A stretch of DNA of 64,000 nt from Cellulomonas sp. B6 (lineage in GTDB: Bacteria > Actinomycetota > Actinomycetes > Actinomycetales > Cellulomonadaceae). The notes beneath the pieces are model-generated. The model did no database searches, was not told the DNA's origin, and saw only the letters and a list, made by a program, of their open reading frames with translations. The position numbers and the translations under genes were made by a program. The stretch is taken from the NCBI RefSeq assembly GCF_001462455.1, contig NZ_LNTD01000061.1:1-64000 (forward strand), given 5' to 3'. Of the stretch, positions 19,200 through 28,026 are shown piece after piece (within the stretch, counting starts at the first letter, position 1; each line of letters begins with the position of its first letter).

Positions 19200-19997
19200 T
19201 CAGGCGAGCGCGTCGCGCAGCGTCGTCAGCGCCGCCACGGCGGCCTCGGGGTCGGCGACGCGGAACCGCGCGACCGTGTCCCCGGCGCCCACCTTGACGG
19301 TCACGTCGTCGGCGTCGAGCGCGGCGAACGCGTGCTCGTCGGTGACGTCGTCGCCCGCGTACAGCACGACCGGCGCGGCCAGCTCGTGACGCAGCGCCTG
19401 CAGCGCCGTGCCCTTGTCCGCCGGCAGCACCGACAGCTCGACGACGTCCTTGCCGTGCATCGTCCCGACGCCCAGCTCGGCCCCCAGCGCGACGGCCTCG
19501 GACTCGGCGGCGTCGGCCACGTCGCGCTCGGCGAGCCGCGTGTGCACGACGACGGCCGTCGGCTTCGTCTCGACCCACACGCCGTCACGGCCGCGCGCGA
19601 CCGCCGCCGTGCGTGCGCCCAGCGCCGCGAGCCGGTCGGCCTGCTCGTGCGTGAGCTCGACGACGTCGCGGTCCAGCCCGAACTGCGTGACACGCGCGCG
19701 CTCGGCGCCGTGGCTGCCGATCAGGTACGTGCCCGGGGGCACCTGCGCGAGCGCGTGCAGGTCGCCCATCGCACGCCCCGAGACGAGCGCGAGGACGACG
19801 CCGTCCTGGGTCGAGAGCCCCGCGAGGACCTCGACGCCCTCCGGCAGGATCCGCGACGCGGCCGGGTCGTCCTGCAGCGGCGCGAGCGTGCCGTCGAAGT
19901 CGAGCGCGACCAGCAGCGGCCGCGCCGCGGGGTCGGCGGCGAGCGCGGCGAGCCGTGCGTCCAGGTCGGCCGCGGTGGCGGCGGTCGGCTCAGCCAC
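19200..19997 (-). CDS. otsB: Trehalose-6-phosphate phosphatase OtsB
   Basis: OtsB dephosphorylates trehalose 6-phosphate to trehalose. The 265-residue HAD-superfamily enzyme has the nucleophile motif DFDGTLAP, the second motif LVSGR, a cap domain, and the metal-binding GDDVTDEHAF near the C-terminus. The likely GTG start lies inside the last codons of otsA (eight-base overlap). The two enzymes therefore form a coupled trehalose-synthesis operon, important for osmotic and desiccation stress. Confidence 0.94.
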   Translation of the reverse strand: MAEPTAATAADLDARLAALAADPAARPLLVALDFDGTLAPLQDDPAASRILPEGVEVLAGLSTQDGVVLALVSGRAMGDLHALAQVPPGTYLIGSHGAERARVTQFGLDRDVVELTHEQADRLAALGARTAAVARGRDGVWVETKPTAVVVHTRLAERDVADAAESEAVALGAELGVGTMHGKDVVELSVLPADKGTALQALRHELAAPVVLYAGDDVTDEHAFAALDADDVTVKVGAGDTVARFRVADPEAAVAALTTLRDALA

Positions 19998-21426
19998 GGG
20001 TGCTCCCCGGCATCGACGTCAGCACCGCGAGGAACTCGTCGGACCACGCCGCGACGTCGTGGCTCAGCACGCGCCGCCGCAGCTGGCGCATGCGCTTGCG
20101 GGACTCGCGCGCGTCGAGGTGGACGGCGGCCACGATCTTGTCCTTCATGCCGTCGATGTCGTGCGGGTTCACCAGCACGGCGCCGTTCAGCTCGTCCGCG
20201 GCGCCCGTGAACTCGCTGAGCAGCAGCGCCCCGCGGTCGTCGGAGCGCGCCGCCACGTACTCCTTCGCGACGAGGTTCATGCCGTCGCGCAGCGCCGTGA
20301 CGAGCATGACGTCGGCCGCCAGGTACAGCGCGGCCATCTCCTCCATGGGGAACGACTGGTGCAGGTACTGCACGGGCGTGTGCCCGACCTGCCCGTGGTC
20401 GCCGTTGATGCGACCGACGAGCAGCTCGACCTCGTCGCGCAGCTGCTGGTACGCGCCGACGTTCTCGCGGCTGGGGGACGCGACCTGCACCAGGACGGTG
20501 TCGGTGGCCGACAGCCGGCCGTCCTCCAGGAGCTCGCCGTACGCCTTGATGCGGTGGCGGATGCCCTTGGTGTAGTCGAGCCGGTCGACGCCCAGCAGCA
20601 GGTGCTCGGGGTCGCCGAGCTCGCGGCGGATCTCGCGCGCCCGCTCCTGCACCTGCGGCGTGCGCGCCAGCGCGTCGAACGCGCGCGAGTCGATCGAGAT
20701 CGGGAACGGCGCCGCGCGCACGACGCGCTGGTGGTCCGTGCCCTCGTCGACCGTGATCGTCTGGCCGCGCGTCGTCAGGTCGGTGACGCGGCGCACGACG
20801 CGCACGAAGTTCGCGGCGTCGCCCGCGCGCTGGAAGCCCAGCAGGTCCGCGCCGAGCAGGCCCTCGACGACCTGCCGCCGCCACGGCAGCTGCGCGAAGA
20901 TCTCCAGCGGCGGGAACGGGATGTGGTGGAAGTACCCGATCCGCAGGTCGGGGCGCAGCTCGCGCAGGTACGCGGGCACCAGCTGCAGCTGGTAGTCGTG
21001 CACCCAGACGGTCGCCCCGGGCGAGGCCTGCCGCGCGGCGGCCTCGGCGAAGCGGCGGTTGACGCGCTGGAACGCGTCCCACCACTGCCGGTGGAACGCG
21101 GGGGGTGCGATGACGTCGTGGTACAGCGGCCACAGGGTGTCGTTCGAGAAGCCCTCGTAGTACCGCTCGACGTCGTCGGACGTGAGGGTCACGGGCACGA
21201 GCCGCGTGCCGTCCACGTCGAACGGCTCGAGCTCCAGCCCGGGTGACCCGCCCCAGCCGACCCACGCCCCGTCGGCCCGGGCCATGACGGGCGCGAGCGC
21301 CGTGACCAGTCCGCCGGGGGAGCGGGTCCAGCTCGGTGAGCCGTCCTCGTCCAGGCTCACGTCGACGGGCAGCCGGTTCGCGACGACGACCAGGTCGTAG
21401 CCGTCCTGCGGGGTGTCGGTGGGCAC
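19990..21426 (-). CDS. otsA: Trehalose-6-phosphate synthase OtsA
   Basis: OtsA (GT20) joins glucose from a nucleotide sugar to glucose 6-phosphate. The 478-residue protein begins with VVVANRLPVDV and contains GGLVTAL, VHDYQLQLVPAYLR, HIPFPPLEIFAQLPWR and RLDYTKGIRHRIKA. It ends with the acceptor-domain motif RDGMNLVAKEYVAAR, all hallmarks of the family. Start GTG at 21426 has GAGGAG eight bases upstream. A minus-strand TAGGGT at 21454-21459 is a likely -10. otsB follows with overlap. Confidence 0.95.
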   Translation of the reverse strand: MPTDTPQDGYDLVVVANRLPVDVSLDEDGSPSWTRSPGGLVTALAPVMARADGAWVGWGGSPGLELEPFDVDGTRLVPVTLTSDDVERYYEGFSNDTLWPLYHDVIAPPAFHRQWWDAFQRVNRRFAEAAARQASPGATVWVHDYQLQLVPAYLRELRPDLRIGYFHHIPFPPLEIFAQLPWRRQVVEGLLGADLLGFQRAGDAANFVRVVRRVTDLTTRGQTITVDEGTDHQRVVRAAPFPISIDSRAFDALARTPQVQERAREIRRELGDPEHLLLGVDRLDYTKGIRHRIKAYGELLEDGRLSATDTVLVQVASPSRENVGAYQQLRDEVELLVGRINGDHGQVGHTPVQYLHQSFPMEEMAALYLAADVMLVTALRDGMNLVAKEYVAARSDDRGALLLSEFTGAADELNGAVLVNPHDIDGMKDKIVAAVHLDARESRKRMRQLRRRVLSHDVAAWSDEFLAVLTSMPGSTRG

Positions 21427-21518
21427 GACATCAACTCCTCGAGGTTCGCCATGACCCTAGTCGTCCTATGGGTGACACGCTCGGGGACGGGCAGGACCCG
21501 TGCGGGGCCGTGACCGGC

Positions 21519-21524
21519 TAGGTT
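21519..21524 (+). promoter_or_regulatory. -10 element of the Ser/Thr kinase gene, leaderless
   Basis: TAGGTT ends seven bases before the kinase ATG, with no ribosome site between. This again suggests a leaderless transcript. The otsA promoter faces the other way only 60 bases upstream. Confidence 0.45.
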
Positions 21525-21531
21525 GCCGGGC

Positions 21532-23499
21532 ATGGAGCGGATCGGTCTGACGCCGGGGTCGGAGATCGGCGGGTACACGGTGGTGGCCCCGCTCGGGTCC
21601 GGCGGCATGGGGACCGTGTACCGCGCGGTCGACGGCGGCGGCACCGCCGTCGCGCTCAAGCTGCTGCACCCGCACGTCGGCTCCGACGCGACCGTGCGCG
21701 CGCGGCTGCTGCGCGAGGTCGCCGCGCTGCAGCGGCTGCGGCACCCCGCGGTCGCGGCCGTCCTCGACGCCGAGGCGGACTCGACCGAGGCGTTCCTCGT
21801 CACCGAGCTGGTCGCGGGGGACACGCTCACCGAGCACGTGCGCGAGCGCGGCCCGCTCGACGCCGACGACCTGCTCGCGCTCGCCGAGGGCCTGCGGGAC
21901 GCGCTCGCGGCCGTGCACGCGGCGGGCGTCGTGCACCGCGACCTCAAGCCGTCCAACGTGCTGCTCACCGACGACGGTCCGGTACTCATCGACTTCGGGC
22001 TCGCGCAGGGCGTCGACGACGACGCGAACCTCACGACCGCGGGCCTCGTGCTCGGGACGCCCGGCTACCTCGCACCCGAGCTGCTCGACGGCGGCGATCC
22101 CAGCCCGGCGACCGACATGTGGGGCTGGGCCGCGATGCTCGCGTTCGCGGCGACCGGGCGGGACCCGTTCGGGTCGCGGCCGGTCGAGGCGGTGCTCGCC
22201 CGGGCACGTGCGGGCGACGTCGACCTGGCGGGCGTGGGCCCGCTGACGTCGGCCGCGGTCGCCGGCGCGCTGCGCCCGATCGTCGCCGAGCGCACCGACC
22301 CCGAGGACGTCGTCGCGGCGCTGCGCGCGGTCGCGGCCGAGGGCGACCTGCCCGCCGGTGCGGTCGCGACGGTCGTGCTCGGGACCGCCGGGCCCGGGGG
22401 CGCGGACGGCGGGGACGCCGACGACGTCGCGACGACGGTCGTGGGCGCCGGCGACCTCGACGACCCGGACGACCTCGACGGGGACGACCTCGACGACGAC
22501 CTCGACGACGACCTCGACGACGACCTCGAGAACGACGGCGAGGACGCGCCCGACGACGGGTGGGACGACGGCCGGGGCGAGGACGACCTCGCGACCGAGC
22601 ACGTGGCCCGGCGTCCCTCGCCGCAGGACCACCGGGCCACGACGGCCCTCGCGGCGCCGGCCGCCGGTGCGGCGACGGTCGCTCCCGCGGCCGCACCCGT
22701 GAACGACGGGCGCACGGTCGCCGTGCCCGTCGGGAACGACGCCGCCCGCCCGACCGCCGTGCTGCCGCCGACGATCGCGCCGCACGTCGGCGCCGAGGTC
22801 GACGACGACCCGGACGACGCGTGGATCGGTGACGACCTCGAGGCCGGCGACGACGGCGCCGACGACGGCCCCGGGTACCAGCGCCCGCCCGCCCGCCGCC
22901 GGTGGGGGTCGATGCTCGCGATCGGGCTGGTGGTCGCGCTCGCGGCCATGCTGCACCCGTTCGTGACGATCCTGGTCGTCGTCGTGCTGGCCGTGCTGGT
23001 CCGCACCGTCGGGCTGGCGGTCGAGACCATGCACACGCGGCGCGAGCGCCGCGGCGTGCGGCGGTCCGACGTGCCGCTCGCGGTGACGGGGCTGCCCTGG
23101 TACCTGCTGCGCGCGGTGCTCGCGGCGCTCCCGCCGCTGCTCGTCGGCGGCGCGGTCGTGCTGATCGTCGGCGGGCTGGGCTGGTGGCTGCTGGACACCG
23201 GACGCTGGGCGATCGGCGGCTCGCCGGGCGGCGAGCCGCCGCAGGGCACGACGGCGCGGCTCGTCGTCGCGGCCCTCACGCTCCTGCTCGTCGCGTTCGT
23301 GTGGTGGGGCCCGCTGTCACGCATGACGCGCACGGGCGCGCGGCGCACGCTCGCGCTGGTCGCGCCCGGACCGGTCGGCGCGCTCGTGGTCGTCGTGCTC
23401 GCGCTCGTCGGCGCGCTGCTGCTCTTCGACGGCCTGGTCGACGCGCAGCCGATCCGGTGGTGGCCGCTCGACACGCCGCCCGTGCTGCCGAACCCGTGA
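21532..23499 (+). CDS. Transmembrane serine/threonine protein kinase
   Basis: The 655-residue protein has an N-terminal Hanks-type kinase domain (about 12-260). It shows the glycine loop GSGGMGTVYRA, Lys43, alphaC Glu62, the catalytic loop HRDLKPSN with Asp137, DFG at 154-156 and the GTPGYLAPE activation segment. All key residues are intact. An acidic disordered linker (about 300-450) contains tandem DDLDDDLDDD units. About five or six hydrophobic helices follow, without the PASTA sensor domain typical of PknB. The ligand and targets are unknown. The ATG at 21532 is preferred over a TTG three codons upstream. Confidence 0.9.
   Translation: MERIGLTPGSEIGGYTVVAPLGSGGMGTVYRAVDGGGTAVALKLLHPHVGSDATVRARLLREVAALQRLRHPAVAAVLDAEADSTEAFLVTELVAGDTLTEHVRERGPLDADDLLALAEGLRDALAAVHAAGVVHRDLKPSNVLLTDDGPVLIDFGLAQGVDDDANLTTAGLVLGTPGYLAPELLDGGDPSPATDMWGWAAMLAFAATGRDPFGSRPVEAVLARARAGDVDLAGVGPLTSAAVAGALRPIVAERTDPEDVVAALRAVAAEGDLPAGAVATVVLGTAGPGGADGGDADDVATTVVGAGDLDDPDDLDGDDLDDDLDDDLDDDLENDGEDAPDDGWDDGRGEDDLATEHVARRPSPQDHRATTALAAPAAGAATVAPAAAPVNDGRTVAVPVGNDAARPTAVLPPTIAPHVGAEVDDDPDDAWIGDDLEAGDDGADDGPGYQRPPARRRWGSMLAIGLVVALAAMLHPFVTILVVVVLAVLVRTVGLAVETMHTRRERRGVRRSDVPLAVTGLPWYLLRAVLAALPPLLVGGAVVLIVGGLGWWLLDTGRWAIGGSPGGEPPQGTTARLVVAALTLLLVAFVWWGPLSRMTRTGARRTLALVAPGPVGALVVVVLALVGALLLFDGLVDAQPIRWWPLDTPPVLPNP
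22489..22524 (+). repeat. Three 12-bp tandem repeats in the kinase linker
   Basis: CTCGACGACGAC occurs three times head to tail and encodes LDDD units inside the acidic linker. Such in-frame arrays can gain or lose copies by slippage without breaking the gene. Confidence 0.85.
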
Positions 23500-23533
23500 G
23501 CCCGACGGCGTGACCCGCCCCGTGCCGAACGCC

Positions 23534-23539
23534 TACCCT
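23534..23539 (+). promoter_or_regulatory. -10 element before the small membrane protein gene
   Basis: TACCCT ends six bases before the GTG at 23546, the same spacing as at cysS and the kinase gene. This favours the GTG at 23546 over the one at 23510 as the real start. Confidence 0.45.
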
Positions 23540-23545
23540 GGGCCC

Positions 23546-24052
23546 GTGCGTGCGACCACAGCGGTGCGGGGGCTGACCCCGGCCGTCGGGCGCGCCCCCG
23601 TGCTGGGCGCCCTCGGCGTGCTGCTGTCGGTCGCCTCGGTCGTGCTGGGGGTGCAGGGCCGCGTGCTGCTGCACCAGTGCCTCACCGCCGAGGGGCCGCT
23701 CGCGGCGCTCGGCATGCGCCTGGCGGTGCTGCGCTCGGCCGCCGAGTGCCCCGAGGGCGCGGTCGGCCTGGGCTCGACGTCGCAGGGGGCCGTGGTCCTG
23801 CTGAGCGTCGCGCTGCCCGCGCTCGCCGCGCACGTCCTGCTGGCCGCGGGCGGGCTCGGGCTCGGGGTCGCGGTGCGCCGCGCCGCCGCCGCGGTCCGCT
23901 CGGTGCTCGCGGCGCGCCTCCCCGCGCCGATGCGCCTTCGGCCCGCCCTCGTGCCCGCTCACGTGCGCGTCACCGCCGACGTCGCGGTGCGGGTGCCCGC
24001 GGGCCGTGTGCTCGACCCCGCCCGCCCGCACCGGGGACCGCCGGCGCGCTGA
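23546..24052 (+). CDS. Hypothetical membrane protein
   Basis: The product is 168 residues with two clear hydrophobic helices (about 14-38 and 75-110) and an Arg/Pro-rich basic C-terminal tail. Two Cys residues between the helices (in HQCL and AECP) could form an extracytoplasmic disulfide. No family is recognised. It lies between the kinase gene and a DsbA-like thioredoxin gene, so an oxidised loop would make sense, but this is speculation. A GTG at 23510 would add 12 residues. Confidence 0.65.
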   Translation: MRATTAVRGLTPAVGRAPVLGALGVLLSVASVVLGVQGRVLLHQCLTAEGPLAALGMRLAVLRSAAECPEGAVGLGSTSQGAVVLLSVALPALAAHVLLAAGGLGLGVAVRRAAAAVRSVLAARLPAPMRLRPALVPAHVRVTADVAVRVPAGRVLDPARPHRGPPAR

Positions 24053-24107
24053 TCAGCGCCCGCCCGTACGTCCCCGCCGGCTCGCCGGCCCACACCCAGG
24101 AGCACCC

Positions 24108-25034
24108 ATGCCCACGAACGACCCCCGCGCACCCAAGGCGCAGCGCCGCGAGGAGGCGCGCGCCAAGGCGCTCGCCCTGCGGCAGGAGCAGGAGCGCAAG
24201 GCCAAGCGCACCCGGCTGATCGCGATCGGCGGCCTCGTCATGGCCCTCGTCGTCTTCGGCGGCATCGCCTTCGCCATCTTCTGGCAGAGCCGGGCCAACG
24301 CCGAGGCCTACGGCGACGTGGTCTACGCCGGCGGCACCGCCAACACGGTCGTGCCCGCGCTGGCCGACGTCGAGCGGCCCGACGTGGCCGACGCCGGGGG
24401 CGGAGTGCCCGTCAGCGCCGAGGGCGTCGGCAAGTCCGGCGCCGACGACGTCGAGGTGCAGGTCTACTTCGACTTCATGTGCCCCTACTGCGGCATGTTC
24501 GACCGCGCCAACGGCGCCGAGCTCGAGCGCCTGGCCGAGGCCGGCGGCGTGACGGTCGTCTACAAGAACATCTCGTTCCTCGACGGCAACTCGCGCGGCA
24601 CGTTCTACTCGACGCGCGCCGCCAACGCGGCCGCCGTGGTCGCCGCGCAGGACCCCGAGCACTACGTCGACTTCATCAGCGCGCTGTACACCGAGGAGAA
24701 CCAGCCCGACGAGGGCACGACCGGCCCGAAGGACTCGCGCCTCGCCGAGATCGCCGTCGGCGTCGGCGTGCCCCAGTCGGTCGCCGACCAGTTCACGGCG
24801 ACCGTCGACGGCACGTACGAGGTCGCGACGTCCGGGACCGAGACCGAGGAGCGTGAGGGCACGTGGCGCACCTACGCGCCGTTCGTCGCCGCCACCACGC
24901 AGCAGGCGCAGAACGACCTCGGCGGCCTGGGCACGCCGACCGTCCTCATCGACGGCAAGAAGTGGGACGCGGACCTCTACACCACCGGCCCGCTGACCGA
25001 CGCGATCAACCAGGCGGTCGCCGCCAAGGGTTGA
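24108..25034 (+). CDS. Membrane-anchored DsbA-like thioredoxin-fold protein
   Basis: The 308-residue protein has a basic, charged N-terminus and one transmembrane helix (about 35-58). A secreted thioredoxin domain of the DsbA/Thioredoxin_4 type follows, with active site CPYC (C125, C128) in FDFMCPYCGMF. GTPTVLIDGK carries the cis-Pro near the C-terminus. It probably forms or isomerises disulfides in exported proteins. The ATG has CAGGAG eight bases upstream. A strong hairpin terminator follows, then tRNA-Thr. Confidence 0.9.
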   Translation: MPTNDPRAPKAQRREEARAKALALRQEQERKAKRTRLIAIGGLVMALVVFGGIAFAIFWQSRANAEAYGDVVYAGGTANTVVPALADVERPDVADAGGGVPVSAEGVGKSGADDVEVQVYFDFMCPYCGMFDRANGAELERLAEAGGVTVVYKNISFLDGNSRGTFYSTRAANAAAVVAAQDPEHYVDFISALYTEENQPDEGTTGPKDSRLAEIAVGVGVPQSVADQFTATVDGTYEVATSGTETEEREGTWRTYAPFVAATTQQAQNDLGGLGTPTVLIDGKKWDADLYTTGPLTDAINQAVAAKG

Positions 25035-25042
25035 CCGTCGCC

Positions 25043-25078
25043 GCGGGCGCCCGTCCCCTCGCCGGGGCGGGCGCCCGC
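25043..25078 (+). terminator. Terminator of the DsbA-like gene
   Basis: A 15-bp stem with one G-U pair (25043-25057 with 25064-25078) and a six-base loop begins nine bases after the stop codon. It insulates the tRNA promoter. Confidence 0.7.
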
Positions 25079-25093
25079 GCGCGTCGCGGCCGG

Positions 25094-25099
25094 TACCCT
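25094..25099 (+). promoter_or_regulatory. -10 element of tRNA-Thr
   Basis: TACCCT lies ten bases before the first base of the tRNA, the usual distance for a tRNA -10 with a very short 5' leader. Confidence 0.5.
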
Positions 25100-25108
25100 G
25101 GCCGCCTC

Positions 25109-25185
25109 GCCTCCTTAGCTCAGCTGGCCAGAGCAGCTGTCTTGTAAACAGCAGGTCGTCGGTTCGAATCCGACAGGGGGCTCCA
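25109..25185 (+). tRNA. tRNA-Thr (anticodon TGT)
   Basis: A complete 77-base cloverleaf can be drawn. The acceptor stem GCCTCCT pairs with AGGGGGC with one T-G pair. The D-arm is GCTC/GAGC. The anticodon stem GCTGT/ACAGC has loop CTTGTAA with TGT at 25143-25145. The T-arm is GTCGG/CCGAC with TTCGAAT. The discriminator T and an encoded CCA follow. The 3' side is followed by a gene of foreign composition, but no duplicated tRNA end was found. Confidence 0.95.
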
Positions 25186-25301
25186 CCTGGTTGCGAGCGC
25201 GCATCCGTCGACGGACGGGCGGAAGCTTCCGACCAGTCGCAGGTTTGTCTCACCCACACCCGTGCGACGCGTGCCGCACGCGGCCAGTGCGCGGGGTCCG
25301 G

Positions 25302-26177
25302 TCACTGCGCACCGCAGACCTCGAGTTCTGCACGAACCGCCGTGTTCGGCAGGGGTGACGCGCCGAGCGTGAATGCCCGGAAGAGGGCGCTGCGATACTC
25401 GTTGGCGAACGTCTGCCCCGTTCGTCCGCTGTCGACCGCTGTCGTCCCTTCCATCAAGTAGCGGCGATGGAAATAGCTCCCAGACGGGAGCAGGGGCGGG
25501 ACCTCGAGCGGTGTGATTGCTTGGCCGTTGACGATGGCGACGGTGGAGCTCTGTTCCCAGTCGACGTCGACGTCGGCTGCTGATGGAATCCACTGCACGG
25601 CCATGTCGTGATCAACCAACGTGCCTAGCATGGGCGTGCCGTGACAATGCACGACCGCGAAGACCTGCAGAGCGCGTGGTGCGACGACGTTCGGAACGCC
25701 CTGCAGAACGAACGGGAGAACGATCAGGGCGGCGGCGGAGGCCTTCGCGCCACCCTGGAGGGTAGAGCAGGGCGTACCAGTCTCCTCTGCCGGGCCTGCG
25801 GCTGCGTACACCGCAGCGCCCACCAGCGAAGCTGGCAACCACGACGTCGCCGCGAGCGTCATGCCGTCTTCAGGACTGGCCAGCGTGACCGCCCCGACCA
25901 TCCACCGGAAGTAGGCGGCGGACACCCAGAAGATTACGGACGCGACGAGAAAGGCCAGTGGTGCGAGCGTCATCACGAGCGGCCACCACCTGCCGGTGCG
26001 AGGTGCGAAGTGCGCGGCCGTCAGCGCCGAACCGGTCGCCGCCAGGACGAAGACCGTGAGCGGAGCGGGTCTGAATGTGCCGACGAGAGCGGTCGCGACC
26101 ACTCCGGATACAATCCCCGACGCGGCCGCGATGTTCAGGTAGGACGCAGCCACCATCTTCGCCCGTGTCATCGACAT
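25302..26177 (-). CDS. Hypothetical membrane protein, likely horizontally acquired
   Basis: The 291-residue protein has about five or six hydrophobic segments in the first 180 residues (AASYLNIAAASGIVSG, FVLAATGSALTAA, LVMTLAPLAFLVASVIFWV, SLVGAAVYAAAG, AAALIVLPFVLQG). A polar domain of about 110 residues with two or three Cys follows. No family is recognised. Third codon positions are often A or T, unlike all neighbours, and the gene sits right behind tRNA-Thr, a classic integration site. ATG codons at 26177 and 26171 are both possible starts, and a TTG lies at 26189. Confidence 0.6.
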   Translation of the reverse strand: MSMTRAKMVAASYLNIAAASGIVSGVVATALVGTFRPAPLTVFVLAATGSALTAAHFAPRTGRWWPLVMTLAPLAFLVASVIFWVSAAYFRWMVGAVTLASPEDGMTLAATSWLPASLVGAAVYAAAGPAEETGTPCSTLQGGAKASAAALIVLPFVLQGVPNVVAPRALQVFAVVHCHGTPMLGTLVDHDMAVQWIPSAADVDVDWEQSSTVAIVNGQAITPLEVPPLLPSGSYFHRRYLMEGTTAVDSGRTGQTFANEYRSALFRAFTLGASPLPNTAVRAELEVCGAQ

Positions 26178-26487
26178 GCGCCGAGTCAATCATCATGGTC
26201 TGACATCGTCGCGAACGCCTCGATTGGCGCAGTGACCGGCGACGCGTGGTGATTCGCGACTCGCTCGTGCGTGTCGGCTTCTGGTGCTGCCGTCGAGCCC
26301 CGGGGCCGGCAGCTTCCGCGCGAGCCGGGAACCCCACGCCTGGACGGTGCAACCGTGGAGTGGTGCTCGTCCTCGGAGATCTGAAGAGGAGCGCGTCGGT
26401 CGCAGTCATCTGCTCGCGAGCCACGCCCGGAGTCTGGTGGTCGCCCTACTGACTCGCCGTCGGACGCCGTGGGCGGCGCGCCGCCGC
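26178..26487. other. 310-base stretch without a recognisable gene
   Basis: The composition here is mixed between the lower-GC neighbour and the high-GC core. Only short frames exist in either direction, and none resembles a protein family or keeps consistent third-position bias. No hairpin, tRNA fragment or direct repeat of the tRNA end was seen. It may be a degraded remainder of an acquired segment. Confidence 0.4.
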
Positions 26488-27246
26488 TCAGGCGCCGAGC
26501 GCCTCGCGCAGGTACGCCACGTCCTCGGCCTGACCCTCGGCGGGCGTCTCGACGACCACGTCGCAGCCCGCCTCGCGCACGACGTGCGCGATGAGCTCGG
26601 GCGGGATCGTGCCGTCGGCGAAGGACGCGTGCCGGTCGCGGCTCGACCCGTGCGGGTCACGCGAGGAGTTGGCGTGCACGAGGTCGATGCGGCCCGTGAT
26701 CGCGGTCAGCCGCTCGACGATCGTCTCGAGGTCCTCGCCGGCCGCCCACGCGTGGCACGTGTCGAGGCACACGCCGACGTCGTGGCCGCCGATCGCGTCC
26801 CACAGCATCGCCCACCGGTCGAGCGTGCGCGCGCACGCGTTCTCGCCGCCCGCGGTGTTCTCGACCAGCACGCGCACGGGGAACGTCGCGCGCTCGAACG
26901 TCTTGCGCCAGTTGTCGAACCCGATCGCGACGTCGTCGCCGTCGCCCACGTGACCGCCGTGCACGACCAGGCCGCGCGCGCCGAGGTCGGCCGCGGCGGC
27001 GGTGTGCTGCGCGATCATGTTCCGGCTCGGGATGCGGATCCGGTTGTTCGTCGACGCGACGTTCACCAGGTACGGCGCGTGCGCGTAGATGCCCAGGCCC
27101 GACGCGACGAGCGCGTCCGCGTCGTCGCGGCGCACGGGCTTCTTCCAGCCCTGCGGGTCGGCCAGGAACACCTGGACGGCCTGCGCGCCGACGCGCTGGG
27201 CCTCCGACACCGGGTCGTCCCCGCGCACGTGCGCGCCGATCAGCAC
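26488..27246 (-). CDS. nfo: Deoxyribonuclease IV (AP endonuclease, Nfo/End)
   Basis: This 252-residue TIM-barrel enzyme cuts DNA at abasic sites in base excision repair. Zinc-ligand motifs are visible in order: HAPYLVN, VHGGHVG, VENTAGG, CLDTCHAW, HANSSRDPHGS and DRHASF. The GTG at 27246 gives MLIGAHV, the usual Nfo N-terminus, with AGGAGG eight bases upstream. The adjacent GTG one codon earlier is possible, and longer frames are not family-like. It stands alone between the acquired region and a two-component pair. Confidence 0.93.
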   Translation of the reverse strand: MLIGAHVRGDDPVSEAQRVGAQAVQVFLADPQGWKKPVRRDDADALVASGLGIYAHAPYLVNVASTNNRIRIPSRNMIAQHTAAAADLGARGLVVHGGHVGDGDDVAIGFDNWRKTFERATFPVRVLVENTAGGENACARTLDRWAMLWDAIGGHDVGVCLDTCHAWAAGEDLETIVERLTAITGRIDLVHANSSRDPHGSSRDRHASFADGTIPPELIAHVVREAGCDVVVETPAEGQAEDVAYLREALGA

Positions 27247-27351
27247 CACGACGTCCTCCTCGAGTCCTCGACGGTCACCCGCACCAGACTCGCACGCGGC
27301 ACCCACGGTCGGCGCCCGGGCGGGGCGCGGCCACGACCGGCCGCGGCGAGG

Positions 27352-28026
27352 TCAGAGCGCGGGGCCCGTCTCCTCGAGCAGCCGCAGCGCCGCGCTCACC
27401 CGCGGGTTGCGCGCCGGGTCGGTGTCGATCCCCAGGGTCGTGTAGACCGCGTAGACGTGGTTCTGCACCGACTTCTCGGTGATGCCGAGCTGCGCGGCGA
27501 TGCCTGCGTTCGACAGCCCCTGCGCGAGCAGCCGCAGCACCGTGTACTGGCGCTGCGTGAGGCGCGCGACGCTCGACCCAGCCCGCGGCGCGACCCGCTC
27601 GAGCAGCGCGGGGTCCAGCACCGTCTCGCCCGCGGCCGCGGCGCGCACCGCGTGCAGCAGCGTCGGCTCGCTCGTCGTCGACGTCTTGGACAGGTAGCCC
27701 CAGCCGTGCGCGACGTCGCGCGGCAGGTCCAGCAGCAGGTCCATCGCGTCGTGCGCCGACAGCAGCAGGATCCCCAGCTGCGGCTGCGAGCGGCGCAGGG
27801 TCACACCCAGGGCGATGCCGTTGCCGTCGGGCAGGTCGATGTCGAGCACGACGACGTCGACGAGGCCGGGGCTGAGGACCGCGCGCGCCTCGGTGACCGA
27901 GCCGAGCGCGGCGACGACCTCGAAGCCGCCGGCGTCGCCGAAGGAACGCTCGAGCATCGAGCGGAACAGCGGCTGGTCCTCGACGATCGCGACGCGCAGA
28001 CGACGGACAGGAGTGGCTGGGATCAT
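27352..28026 (-). CDS. NarL/LuxR-family response regulator
   Basis: The 224-residue regulator has a receiver domain (about 10-130) with E16/D17, phosphoacceptor D62, a Ser-Ala motif (LLLSAHD) and the Lys in YLSKTS. A LuxR-type helix-turn-helix (about 155-210, LTQRQYTVLRLLAQGLSNAGIAAQLGITEKSVQNHV) completes it. It is divergent from the sensor kinase gene with 77 bases between them, so the two should be a cognate pair with a shared promoter region. Targets are unknown. Confidence 0.92.
   Translation of the reverse strand: MIPATPVRRLRVAIVEDQPLFRSMLERSFGDAGGFEVVAALGSVTEARAVLSPGLVDVVVLDIDLPDGNGIALGVTLRRSQPQLGILLLSAHDAMDLLLDLPRDVAHGWGYLSKTSTTSEPTLLHAVRAAAAGETVLDPALLERVAPRAGSSVARLTQRQYTVLRLLAQGLSNAGIAAQLGITEKSVQNHVYAVYTTLGIDTDPARNPRVSAALRLLEETGPAL

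Noticed and set aside
26246-26452. A 68-codon plus-strand frame behind the acquired gene
   Set aside because: It has no ribosome site, erratic third-position use and no resemblance to any family.
25186-26487. An attachment site (direct repeat of the tRNA-Thr 3' end)
   Set aside because: No copy of the T-arm/acceptor sequence was found in the downstream 1.3 kb, so an att site cannot be claimed.
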